Assembly (NCBI RefSeq): GCF_030065535.1
Contig: NZ_JASJND010000001.1
Span: 62,001 to 126,000 of the forward strand
Reading direction: 5' to 3'
From: Microbacterium dauci
GTDB taxonomy: Bacteria > Actinomycetota > Actinomycetes > Actinomycetales > Microbacteriaceae
DNA length: 64,000 nucleotides
Numbering within the stretch: the first letter of the stretch is position 1; each line of letters starts with the position of its first letter. The notes beneath the pieces were generated by a model that saw only the letters and a program-made list of their open reading frames with translations, did not search any database and was not told the origin of the DNA. Positions 24,937 to 32,569 of the stretch are shown here, one piece after another. The position numbers and the translations under genes were made by a program.

Positions 24937-26604
24937 TCAGTTCTCCTTCGGGTGCGCCGCAGCGTCCTGTGCTGCGGTACGGGCGGATGCCGCGTCGGAT
25001 GCGGCGAGCGCTGCTTCGGCGATGCGCTTGGCGTCGTCGAGACTGTGGTTCAGCAGGGTGGCCCGGACGTCGGCGAGCGCCGTCGGTGCCATGGACAGGG
25101 TGGTGGCGCCGAGGCCGACGAGCACGACGGCCAGGAGCGGGTCGGCCGCAGCCTCGCCGCAGATGCCGACCGGCTTGCCGTGCTTCGCGCCGCCGTCGCC
25201 GGTCGTCTTCACCAGCTGCAGGACCGCGGGGTGCCACGGGTCTTGGAACGACGAGACCGAGCCGAGCAGGCGGTCGGCGGCGAGCGTGTACTGGGTGAGG
25301 TCGTTGGTGCCAATCGAGGCGAAGTCGGCGTGCGCGAGCACCTTGTCGGCGAGCAGGGCGGACGAGGGGACCTCGACCATGACGCCGGCGGTCTTGATGC
25401 CGTACTCCCTCGCGATCGTCACGAAGTACTCGGTCTCCTCGACGGTCGAGACCATCGGGGCCATGACCCAGAGGTCGGCCTCGGTGGCGGCATCCGCATT
25501 GGCGAGCGCCGTGAGCTGCTCGCGCAGGATGTCTTCGCTGGCGCGGAGGGCGCGGAGGCCCCGAAGGCCCAGCGCGGGGTTCTCCTCGTGCGCGTCGTTG
25601 AGGAACGCGAGCGGCTTGTCGGCGCCGGCATCCAGTGCGCGGACGACGACCTTCTTGCCGGGGAACGCAGCGAGCAGCTCGGTGTACGCCTTCGTCTGCT
25701 CCTCGACCGTCGGCGCCTGCGACGAGCTCAAGAAGAGGAACTCGGTGCGGAACAGGCCCACGCCCTCGGCGCCGAGCTCGACGGCCTTCGCGGCGTCGGC
25801 GGGCTTGCCGAGGTTGGCGAGCAGCGGCACGGCGGTGCCGTCGGCGAGGGCGCCCGGGGTGATGGGGGCGTCGGCTGCGGCGGCACGGTCGGCCTCGCGA
25901 CGCTCGGCCTGCGCGATCTCGTCGGCGGTGGGCTCGGTCGTGACGATGCCGGCGGCGGCGTCGACGATCACCGTGTCGCCGTCGGCGAGGCCGGATGCCG
26001 CGGTCACACCGACGATTGCGACGATCGACTTCTCGCGGGCGAGGATCGCCGTGTGCGAGGTCGGACCACCCTCGGTCGTGATGAGCGCGAGCACCTTGTC
26101 GAGGTCGAGCAGTGCGGTGTCGGCGGGGGCGAGGTCCTTCGCGACGAGGACGAACGGGTGACCGGGGTCGGGGACACCGGGAGCTGCGACGCCGCGGAGT
26201 CGCGCGATGACGCGCTGTGCGACGTCGTCGAGGTCCGCGGCGCGCTCGCCGAGATACCCGCCCATCGCGGCGAGCTGGTCGCGGAACGAGGCGAACGCGT
26301 CGAAGACGGCGAACTCGCCGGTCTTGCCGGCGGCGAGGCGGGTGCCCACTTCGTCTTCGAGCGCCGGGTCCTCGGCCATCATGGCCTGGGCCTCGAGCAC
26401 CTCCTGCGCAGCGCCGCCGGCGGTCGCGCCGCGTTCTTCGAGCTCGCGGGCGACCGCGGCGATCGCCTCACGCACGCGGGCCGTCTCAGCGTCGGCGCCG
26501 AGCGCGCTGGGCACGTCCTCGGGCGCCGGCAGCGGCTCCGCCATACGTGCGATGGGGCCGTGGGTGATGCCCAGGCCGATTCCTACTCCTCGAAGCTCAG
26601 TCAT
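24937..26604 (-). CDS. ptsI: PTS enzyme I (phosphoenolpyruvate-protein phosphotransferase)
   Basis: This enzyme takes phosphate from PEP and passes it to HPr, driving all PTS sugars. The 555-residue length is normal. The active-site His184 lies in TTEGGPTSHTAILARE. The PEP-binding stretch GLFRTEFLFLSS and the C-terminal GICGEAAADPLL with the catalytic Cys are present. Its place inside the mannitol operon suggests mannitol or the linked regulator also controls general PTS capacity. No other ptsI is visible in this window. Confidence 0.96.
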   Translation of the reverse strand: MTELRGVGIGLGITHGPIARMAEPLPAPEDVPSALGADAETARVREAIAAVARELEERGATAGGAAQEVLEAQAMMAEDPALEDEVGTRLAAGKTGEFAVFDAFASFRDQLAAMGGYLGERAADLDDVAQRVIARLRGVAAPGVPDPGHPFVLVAKDLAPADTALLDLDKVLALITTEGGPTSHTAILAREKSIVAIVGVTAASGLADGDTVIVDAAAGIVTTEPTADEIAQAERREADRAAAADAPITPGALADGTAVPLLANLGKPADAAKAVELGAEGVGLFRTEFLFLSSSQAPTVEEQTKAYTELLAAFPGKKVVVRALDAGADKPLAFLNDAHEENPALGLRGLRALRASEDILREQLTALANADAATEADLWVMAPMVSTVEETEYFVTIAREYGIKTAGVMVEVPSSALLADKVLAHADFASIGTNDLTQYTLAADRLLGSVSSFQDPWHPAVLQLVKTTGDGGAKHGKPVGICGEAAADPLLAVVLVGLGATTLSMAPTALADVRATLLNHSLDDAKRIAEAALAASDAASARTAAQDAAAHPKEN

Positions 26605-26611
26605 GGATCCC

Positions 26612-26887
26612 TCAGGCGTCGTGGTCGGTCGTCAGCAGTTCGGTCAGGTCGTCGAGGACCTGTTCGGCGTTCGCGCCGTCGGCGGTGAGCGTCACGTAGT
26701 CGCCGTTCTCGGCACCGAGCGAGATGACGCTCAAGATGCTCGCGGCGTTGACGGGCGCGCCCGACCCCTTCGAGACGGTCACCGGGATGCCGGCATCCTT
26801 CGCGGCCTGTGCGAACAGCTTCGCCGGGCGGGCGTGCAGCCCGTTCGACGATCCGATCCGCACCGTGCGGGAGGCAGGGGTGCTCAT
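26612..26887 (-). CDS. ptsH: PTS phosphocarrier protein HPr
   Basis: This small carrier of 91 residues moves phosphate from EI to EIIA proteins. His18 in SNGLHARPA is the EI-dependent phosphorylation site, and Ser50 in NAASILSVISLG occupies the HPr-kinase site position. HPr kinase is generally absent from this group, so use of Ser50 is uncertain. The ATG at 26887 overlaps the upstream EIIB stop (TGATG). ptsI follows 7 bp downstream. Confidence 0.95.
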   Translation of the reverse strand: MSTPASRTVRIGSSNGLHARPAKLFAQAAKDAGIPVTVSKGSGAPVNAASILSVISLGAENGDYVTLTADGANAEQVLDDLTELLTTDHDA

Positions 26888-27204
26888 CAGGGGGTCCTTT
26901 CGGTCGTGGCGGCGGCGTCCGCCAGGGCGAGAGCCCGGGAACCGTCCCGGTCGCCGAAGATGTCCTCCGGCAGTAGCACTGCGAACGCGCCTCGGGCGGC
27001 GGCGTCGTGCTCCACGTCGGAGAGGGCGAGACCCAGATGCGGACCGACCAGCACCACGTCTCCTGCACCGAGCTCCGAGGCAACCATGCCCGGAGTACCG
27101 GCCACGACGATCACGTCGCGCGACCGCTGCTGTGCGGCCTGCCGCACGCGGTGTGCGACGAACGTACTCGACGCACCCGCGCCACAGACGACGAGGATCT
27201 TCAT
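26887..27204 (-). CDS. Orphan PTS EIIB-like protein (lactose/cellobiose class)
   Basis: This 105-residue protein begins MKILVVCGAGASSTFVAHRV. The phospho-accepting Cys8 and following loop match lactose/cellobiose-type EIIB proteins, as does DVVLVGPHLG. It is the first gene of the mannitol operon, has a strong AAGGAGG ribosome-binding site, and overlaps ptsH. The mannitol permease already carries its own EIIB, and no matching EIIC is nearby. It could serve a distant permease or act as a regulatory phosphate sink. Confidence 0.8.
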   Translation of the reverse strand: MKILVVCGAGASSTFVAHRVRQAAQQRSRDVIVVAGTPGMVASELGAGDVVLVGPHLGLALSDVEHDAAARGAFAVLLPEDIFGDRDGSRALALADAAATTERTP

Positions 27205-27268
27205 CGATCCGCCTCCTTGTCTCTCCGCAATTCTGGGCGCGCCGGTTCACAGGAACAACCCAGGTGTT

Positions 27269-27332
27269 CTTCCGCGGGGGAGGAAGGCGGGCTTCCGCGG
27301 TGGAGGAAAGGCGCGCTTCCGCAGCGGCGGAA
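27269..27332. promoter_or_regulatory. Three phased CTTCCGC hairpin-like repeats in the mtl divergent promoter region
   Basis: CTTCCGC occurs at 27269, 27292 and 27316, each followed by a partly complementary GGAGGAA or GGCGGAA. The third is a perfect 6-bp stem-loop (27317-27332). Spacing of 23-24 bp puts them about two helical turns apart. They lie between the divergent EIIB and regulator genes and are candidate operator sites for the regulator. Confidence 0.55.
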
Positions 27333-27383
27333 CACCCTCGCGCGTGCGCGCCCGCCCGCGGGTGCGCGTGGTTGACTGGTTCC

Positions 27384-29306
27384 GTGAGCCGGGCGAGACA
27401 GGACCGCGTCATGGCGCTTCTCTTGCGGGAGCCCGCCTGGCGCACGGCCGGCGAGCTCGCCGACCTGGTGGGCGTGACGCCCCGCAGCATCCGCTCGTAT
27501 GTCGCAGCCCTCAACGCTCGGGTTCCCGGAGCGGATGCCGTGGAGTCGGGGCCGTCCGGGTATCGCGTCGGTCCCGGGGCGTCGGGCGCGGTGCGCGCCG
27601 ACGCCGCGGAGGAGACCCCGCGCGACCGGATGTACCGACTGGTGCGTGAGATCCTCGATGCCGAGGACGGCATCGACGTCTACGAGACGGCGATGGCCTT
27701 CCACGTCAGCGAAGCCACCCTCGACGGCGACCTCGGCCGCGTGCGGGCCCTGCTCAGCGGCACGCAACTGACCCTGGAGCGTTCCGCAGCTCGGGTGCGG
27801 CTCATCGGGACCGAGGCGGCGCAGCGGCGGCTGCTCTCCCGCCTCGCGCACGAGGAGATGGAGCAGGGCGCGTTCGACCTGCGCGCACTCCGGCGCGCGC
27901 TCGGTGAGCAAGCCCTCCACACGACGGAGCTCGTCGCGTTCAAGGTCGATCTCGTCGCCGGTCTCGGAGAGCTCGGCTACCTCGTGAACGAGTTCGGCAT
28001 CGGCGACGTCATGATGCACGTCGCGATCACCGCAGATCGGGTGAGTCGCGGCCACGCCCTCGACGAGGTCGTCGCCGGTGATTCCTCTGCCCGGTCCCGG
28101 ATCGGCGTGCTGCTCGACGGCCTCGCCCGCCGGCACCTCGGTGTCCAGCTCGGCGACGGCGACCGCGACCACCTCGCGGCCCTCGTGCAGACCCGGGTGG
28201 TCGCGCCCGGCGCCGCCGAACCCGACGCCGTCATCCGCGATCGGCTCGACCCGGGCATCGAAGATGCCGTCCGCACGGTCGTCGCGCGCGCGGCATCCGA
28301 GTTCCTCGTCGACATCGACCACGAGGACTTCGCGCTCCGGCTCGCGCTGCACGTGCAGAACCTGCGGCACCGGGCGCAGGACCAGGCCTGGTCACGCAAC
28401 GCGCTGACACGGTCGCTCAAGTCGAGCTACCCGATGATCTTCGAGGTCGCCGTGTACATCGCCGAGCAGCTCCGCGAACTCATCGGCGCACCGCTGTACG
28501 AGGACGAGATCGCCTACATCGCGATGCACGTCGGCGGACGGCTCGAGCGCTCTCGGCAGGCGGGCCGCCTGCTGACGGCGACGCTGGTGTGCCCGGGGTA
28601 CTACGAGATGCACGAGCTGCTGCATGCGTCGATCGACCGCGCCCTCGGCCGCGAGATCGAGGTCGTCGCCGTCGAGACGCGCGCCGACCCGGACTGGCGC
28701 GGCATCGACACCGACCTCGTGCTGTCGACGATCGACCCGCCAGCGCCGGGGGAGCGGATCGTCCGCATCCAGCCGTTCCTCACCGAGAACGACGTCGAGC
28801 GCGTGCAGGCCGCCGCTGCCCGTGCGCGTCGCGCGCGCCGACTCGCGGGTCTCCGCGCCGAGCTCGAGCGCTACTTCTCGCCCGATGCGTTCGTCGGCCG
28901 GCTGCCCGGTGACGCCGACGAGGAGCGGGTCATCCACGAGCTGGGCAGCCTGCTCTCGGCGCAGGGCGTCATCGGGGACGACTACGTGGCACGAACCCTC
29001 GAGCGCGAGCGCATGTCGTCGACCGCGTTCACCGACGCGCTCGCCGTCCCGCACGCCATCGGCATGACTGCGACCCGCACCGCGATCGCGGTGGGGCTCG
29101 CCGACCCGTCGATCCGGTGGGGCGAGGGACGCGTGCAGGTCGTCGCGATGGTCGCATTCTCCGACACCGACCGCGAGGCGTTCCAGACGGTGTTCGAGCA
29201 GCTCGTCGAGGTGTTCAGCGAGCGCGAGAGCGTGCAGCGGATCGTCCGCCGCGGCACGACGTTCCCGGCGTTCCTGGACGAGTTGGTCGCCGTCGTCGAC
29301 GGCTGA
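27384..29306 (+). CDS. mtlR: MtlR/LicR-type PRD transcriptional regulator with EIIB- and EIIA-like domains
   Basis: This is the likely activator of the divergent mannitol PTS operon. Domains in order: an N-terminal winged-helix (WRTAGELADLVGVTPRSIRSYVAALN, about 15-45), PRD1 and PRD2 (about 170-390) with conserved His in VMMHVAI and YIAMHVGGRL, an EIIB-like domain with Cys403 in VCPGYYEMHELL, and a C-terminal type-2 EIIA domain with His557 in AVPHAIGM. PTS proteins tune such regulators by phosphorylating these residues. GTG 27384 (640 residues) or ATG 27411 could start it. The longer frame upstream crosses the promoter region. Confidence 0.88.
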   Translation: MSRARQDRVMALLLREPAWRTAGELADLVGVTPRSIRSYVAALNARVPGADAVESGPSGYRVGPGASGAVRADAAEETPRDRMYRLVREILDAEDGIDVYETAMAFHVSEATLDGDLGRVRALLSGTQLTLERSAARVRLIGTEAAQRRLLSRLAHEEMEQGAFDLRALRRALGEQALHTTELVAFKVDLVAGLGELGYLVNEFGIGDVMMHVAITADRVSRGHALDEVVAGDSSARSRIGVLLDGLARRHLGVQLGDGDRDHLAALVQTRVVAPGAAEPDAVIRDRLDPGIEDAVRTVVARAASEFLVDIDHEDFALRLALHVQNLRHRAQDQAWSRNALTRSLKSSYPMIFEVAVYIAEQLRELIGAPLYEDEIAYIAMHVGGRLERSRQAGRLLTATLVCPGYYEMHELLHASIDRALGREIEVVAVETRADPDWRGIDTDLVLSTIDPPAPGERIVRIQPFLTENDVERVQAAAARARRARRLAGLRAELERYFSPDAFVGRLPGDADEERVIHELGSLLSAQGVIGDDYVARTLERERMSSTAFTDALAVPHAIGMTATRTAIAVGLADPSIRWGEGRVQVVAMVAFSDTDREAFQTVFEQLVEVFSERESVQRIVRRGTTFPAFLDELVAVVDG

Positions 29307-29318
29307 GCGGCGCGCGCG

Positions 29319-29891
29319 TCAGTGCTTCGCGAGCGCGGCTTCGAGGCCGAGTCGGATGCCCGCCCACTCGTGGGGGAGCACCGAGTACACGACGGTGTCG
29401 CGGAGGCTCCCGTCGGGGCCGAGCTGGTGGTTTCGGAGCACGCCGTCGCGCTTCGCGCCGAGGCGCTCGATCGCGGCGCGCGACTGCCGGTTGTGCCACG
29501 ACGTGCGGAACTCGACCGCGATCGCATCGCACGCCTCGAACGCGTGACCGAGGAGCAGCAGCTTCGCCGACGTGTTGACGCCCGTGCGCTGCACCGTCGG
29601 CGAGAGCCAGGTGTAGCCGATCTCGACGTGGCGGTTCCTCTGATCGACGTTGCAGAACGTCGTCATACCGACCGCGCGGCCGTCGTGGACGACCGCCCAC
29701 GGGTTCATCCGACCGGCATCCCGTTCCGACAATCGGTGCGCGATCTCATCCGGGACGGATGCCGGCACCGACGTGTACCACGCGTACTCGAGGCCGTCCC
29801 GCGCGACCGTCAAGTCTGCGGCGTGGGCCTGATCGAGCGGTTCGAGACGGACGGCGCCGCGCTCGAGGACGACGGGATCGGTGAGCTGCAC
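29319..29891 (-). CDS. GNAT family N-acetyltransferase
   Basis: This 190-residue protein is of the RimJ/RimL class. It has EIGYTWLSPTVQRTGVNTSAKLLLLGHAFE as the acetyl-CoA-binding region and RTSWHNRQSRAAIERLGAKRDGVLR as the conserved C-terminal part. The acceptor is unknown. The GTG at 29891 follows TAGGCT by 6 nt, so it has its own leaderless promoter. Its stop faces the regulator stop across 12 bp. Confidence 0.85.
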   Translation of the reverse strand: MQLTDPVVLERGAVRLEPLDQAHAADLTVARDGLEYAWYTSVPASVPDEIAHRLSERDAGRMNPWAVVHDGRAVGMTTFCNVDQRNRHVEIGYTWLSPTVQRTGVNTSAKLLLLGHAFEACDAIAVEFRTSWHNRQSRAAIERLGAKRDGVLRNHQLGPDGSLRDTVVYSVLPHEWAGIRLGLEAALAKH

Positions 29892-29897
29892 GCGACG

Positions 29898-29903
29898 AGC
29901 CTA
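29898..29903 (-). promoter_or_regulatory. -10 box (TAGGCT), leaderless promoter of the acetyltransferase gene
   Basis: Six nt separate it from the GTG at 29891. The repeat element at 29928-30012 lies directly upstream. Confidence 0.55.
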
Positions 29904-29927
29904 CCGACGGCGTGTGAGCGCCCTCGC

Positions 29928-30012
29928 CGAGAAACCATTCCGGCGCGACAAACCACCCCCGCGCTGGCTTCTCGCGGCGAACGTGGTTTCCCGTGGCGGA
30001 CGTGGTTTCTCG
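29928..30012. repeat. Array of five AAACCA/TGGTTT-core units forming an inverted repeat
   Basis: The outer arms CGAGAAACCA (29928-29937) and TGGTTTCTCG (30003-30012) are perfectly complementary. Inside are one more forward unit (ACAAACCAC, near 29948) and two more reverse units (near 29965 and 29983), giving unit spacings of 16-19 bp. The array starts 17 bp after the phosphomutase stop. It may be a terminator or protein-binding array. Confidence 0.7.
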
Positions 30013-30028
30013 ATGGAGCGCGCCCGTA

Positions 30029-31675
30029 TCAGGCGGATGCCACGAGCTCGCGGGCGCCCGCCTCGAGCGCGGCCAGCCGCGCGGCGGCATCCGCTGCGGA
30101 GTCGCCACGGACGTCGAGGTACGCCTTCAGCTTCGGCTCCGTGCCGCTGGGGCGCACGATGACGCGCGACCCGTCGACGAGCCACACCCGGAGGACGTCG
30201 CCGGACGGCTCGCCCGGCGCGGCGGCGAGCAGGTCGTCGATCCGGTCGACGGCGACGCCGCCGATCGACGCGGGCGGCGCGGCGCGCAGGCCCGCCATGA
30301 TGCGGCCGATGACCGCGAGGTCGTCGACGCGCACCGAGACCTGGCCGCTCGCGAAGTGGCCGAACGTGTCGGCGAAGCGGGCCAGGACGTCGGCGAGCGT
30401 CTCGCCGGCCTCGCGAGCCTCGGCGATGAGGCCGAGCATCGCGACGGCGGCGGAGATGCCGTCCTTGTCGCGGACGGTGCCGGGGTTCACGAGGTAACCG
30501 AGCGCCTCTTCGAAGCCGTAGACGAGCTCGGGCGCGCGCGAGATCCACTTGAACCCGGTCAGCGTCGCCGAAAATCCCAGCCCGTAATGCTCGGCGACGG
30601 CCTGGAGACCGGGGGAGGAGACGAGCGAGCACGCGAGTGTTCCGCCGTGTGCCGTGCGCGCCGCGCGCCAGCCGAGGAGCAGCCCCACTTCGTTGCCGGT
30701 GAGGCGGCGCCAGCCGCCCGCGGCATCCGGGATCGCGACGGCGAGTCGGTCGGCGTCGGGGTCGTTCGCGAGGATGAACTCGGCACCCGAGGCGCTCGCC
30801 GTCTCGTATGCGAGGTCCATCGCGCCCGGTTCCTCGGGGTTCGGGAATGCCACGGTCGGGAATGCGCCGTCGGGCTCGATCTGCGCCGCGACGACCGTGG
30901 GCAGCGGGTACCCGGCGGTCTCGAGGATGCGCTGCAGCGTCTCGTGGCCGACGCCGTGCATCGCGGTGTACGCCCACCGCATGCCTGCAGCGCCGGCGGG
31001 TGCGGGCGCGACCAGTACGGTCGCGGCGACATACGCCTCGACCACCGACTCATCGGCGATCTCGTAGGCATCGGACCGCGGCACTGCGGCGAGGTCCGCG
31101 CGCGCGGCGACGGCGTCGATGTGCGCGGCGATCTCGGCGTCGGCAGGCGACACGATCTGCGCACCTTCGTCGGCGCCTCCGAGGTACACCTTGTAGCCGT
31201 TGTCGTCGGGAGGATTGTGGGATGCCGTGACCATGACGCCCGCGCTCGCGCCCAGGTGCCGCACCGCGAACGCGAGGACCGGCGTCGGCAGCAGCCGCGG
31301 CAGCAGGATCGCGCGGAGCCCGGCACCGGCGAAGATCTCGGCGCTGTCGCGCGCGAAGACGTCGGAGTTGCGGCGACCGTCGTACCCGATGACGACCGTC
31401 GGGGTCGCACCCGGCTCGCGCTCCCGCAGATACGCCGCGAAGCCTGCGGCGGCCTGCCCGACGAGGACGCGGTTCATGCGGTTGGATCCTGCGCCGAGCG
31501 CGCCGCGGAGGCCCGCAGTCCCGAAGGCGAGGCGCGAGCCGAAGCGGTCCTCGAGGTCGGCGAGGGCGCCGGCGTCACCGGCATCCCCTCGCTCCACGAT
31601 CGCGGCGAGCTCGGCGCGCGTGACCTCGTCGGGATCCTGCGCGAGCCACGACCGCGCAGCGTCGAGCACGCTCAC
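30029..31675 (-). CDS. Phosphosugar mutase (phosphoglucomutase/phosphomannomutase family), possibly phosphopentomutase
   Basis: This alpha-D-phosphohexomutase superfamily enzyme has 548 residues. The phosphoserine loop is VMVTASHNPPDDNGYKVY with Ser152. The metal loop is NDPDADRLAVAI, and a sugar-binding GFEEALGYLV and a phosphate-binding VRPSGTEPKLK lie later. It overlaps the purine nucleoside phosphorylase gene by 4 nt. That coupling suggests ribose-1-phosphate to ribose-5-phosphate conversion, as for PGM2-like phosphopentomutases, rather than only hexose phosphates. The family alone cannot settle the substrate. Confidence 0.88.
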   Translation of the reverse strand: MSVLDAARSWLAQDPDEVTRAELAAIVERGDAGDAGALADLEDRFGSRLAFGTAGLRGALGAGSNRMNRVLVGQAAAGFAAYLREREPGATPTVVIGYDGRRNSDVFARDSAEIFAGAGLRAILLPRLLPTPVLAFAVRHLGASAGVMVTASHNPPDDNGYKVYLGGADEGAQIVSPADAEIAAHIDAVAARADLAAVPRSDAYEIADESVVEAYVAATVLVAPAPAGAAGMRWAYTAMHGVGHETLQRILETAGYPLPTVVAAQIEPDGAFPTVAFPNPEEPGAMDLAYETASASGAEFILANDPDADRLAVAIPDAAGGWRRLTGNEVGLLLGWRAARTAHGGTLACSLVSSPGLQAVAEHYGLGFSATLTGFKWISRAPELVYGFEEALGYLVNPGTVRDKDGISAAVAMLGLIAEAREAGETLADVLARFADTFGHFASGQVSVRVDDLAVIGRIMAGLRAAPPASIGGVAVDRIDDLLAAAPGEPSGDVLRVWLVDGSRVIVRPSGTEPKLKAYLDVRGDSAADAAARLAALEAGARELVASA

Positions 31676-32502
31676 AGCACGCCGATCACGCGAGCCAGCA
31701 GGTCGGAGATGACCGGCTCGGCGTCGCGACCCGCCTCGAGCACCTCCTGGTGGCTGAGCGGCGTCGTCTGGATGCCCGCGGCGAGGTTGGTGATCAGCGA
31801 GAACCCGAGGATCTCCATCCCTGCCTGGCGCGCGGCGATCGCCTCGAGCGCCGTCGACATGCCGACGATGTGGCCGCCGATCGCCTTCGCCATCTGCACT
31901 TCCGCCGGGGTCTCGTAGTGCGGGCCACGGAACTGGCAGTAGACGCCCTCGTCGAGCGTCGGGTCAATGCTGCGGGCCACATCGCGCAGGCGCGTGGAGT
32001 ACAGGTCGGTGAGGTCGACGAAGGTGGCGCCCTCGAGCGGCGAATCGGCGGTGAGGTTGATGTGGTCGCTGATGAGCACGGGCTGGCCGGGCTTCCACGT
32101 CGGCTTGATGCCGCCGGCGCCGTTGGTGAGCACCATCGTCTTCACGCCGGTCGCGGCCGCGGTGCGGACACTGTGGACGACACGGCGGGTGCCGTGCCCC
32201 TCGTAGTAGTGCGTGCGCGCACCGATGACGAGCACGCGCTTGCCCTTGGGCGTGAGGATGCTGCGGAGCGAGCCGACGTGGCCGGCGAGCGCGGGCTTGC
32301 TGAAACCGGTCACCTCGGTCGCGTCGAGGGTCGCCGTCGTCTCGCCGATCAACTCGGCGGCCTTGCTCCACCCGCTGCCGAGCGTGAGGGCGATGTCGTG
32401 CTGGGGGACGCCGGTGAGGCGTGCGATGTCCGCTGCGGCGGTGGCTGCGACCTCGAAGGGGTCGGCGGAGGGGTCGTCGAGCGGGTGGCTGTCGTCGCGC
32501 AT
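31672..32502 (-). CDS. punA: Purine-nucleoside phosphorylase
   Basis: This enzyme splits inosine and guanosine with phosphate into base and ribose-1-phosphate. The 276-residue trimeric-type PNP shows LTLGSGWSKAAELIG (phosphate loop), GARTHYYEGHG, VLTNGAGGIKP and GPHYETPAEVQMAKAIGGHIVGMSTALEA, all family signatures. The ATG lies 6 nt after a TAGAGT -10 box. The mutase gene overlaps its 3' end. Inosine from the adenosine deaminase at 19427-20542 would be a substrate. Confidence 0.95.
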   Translation of the reverse strand: MRDDSHPLDDPSADPFEVAATAAADIARLTGVPQHDIALTLGSGWSKAAELIGETTATLDATEVTGFSKPALAGHVGSLRSILTPKGKRVLVIGARTHYYEGHGTRRVVHSVRTAAATGVKTMVLTNGAGGIKPTWKPGQPVLISDHINLTADSPLEGATFVDLTDLYSTRLRDVARSIDPTLDEGVYCQFRGPHYETPAEVQMAKAIGGHIVGMSTALEAIAARQAGMEILGFSLITNLAAGIQTTPLSHQEVLEAGRDAEPVISDLLARVIGVL

Positions 32503-32508
32503 GGTCCC

Positions 32509-32514
32509 ACTCTA
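32509..32514 (-). promoter_or_regulatory. -10 box (TAGAGT), leaderless promoter of punA
   Basis: Six nt separate it from the ATG at 32502. Confidence 0.55.
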
Positions 32515-32569
32515 GGAAGGGAAACGGGTCAGGGCCAGGCGGCTCGAACCTGGCGCGAAGGCTGGAAGA

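Noticed and set aside
27381..27410. Certain choice between GTG 27384 and ATG 27411 for the PTS regulator
   Set aside because: Neither has a clear ribosome-binding site or a good -10 spacing, so I give the longer form without claiming proof.
26888..27673. Long N-terminal extension of HPr
   Set aside because: It overlaps the EIIB gene and the divergent regulator. HPr of 91 residues is complete from 26887.
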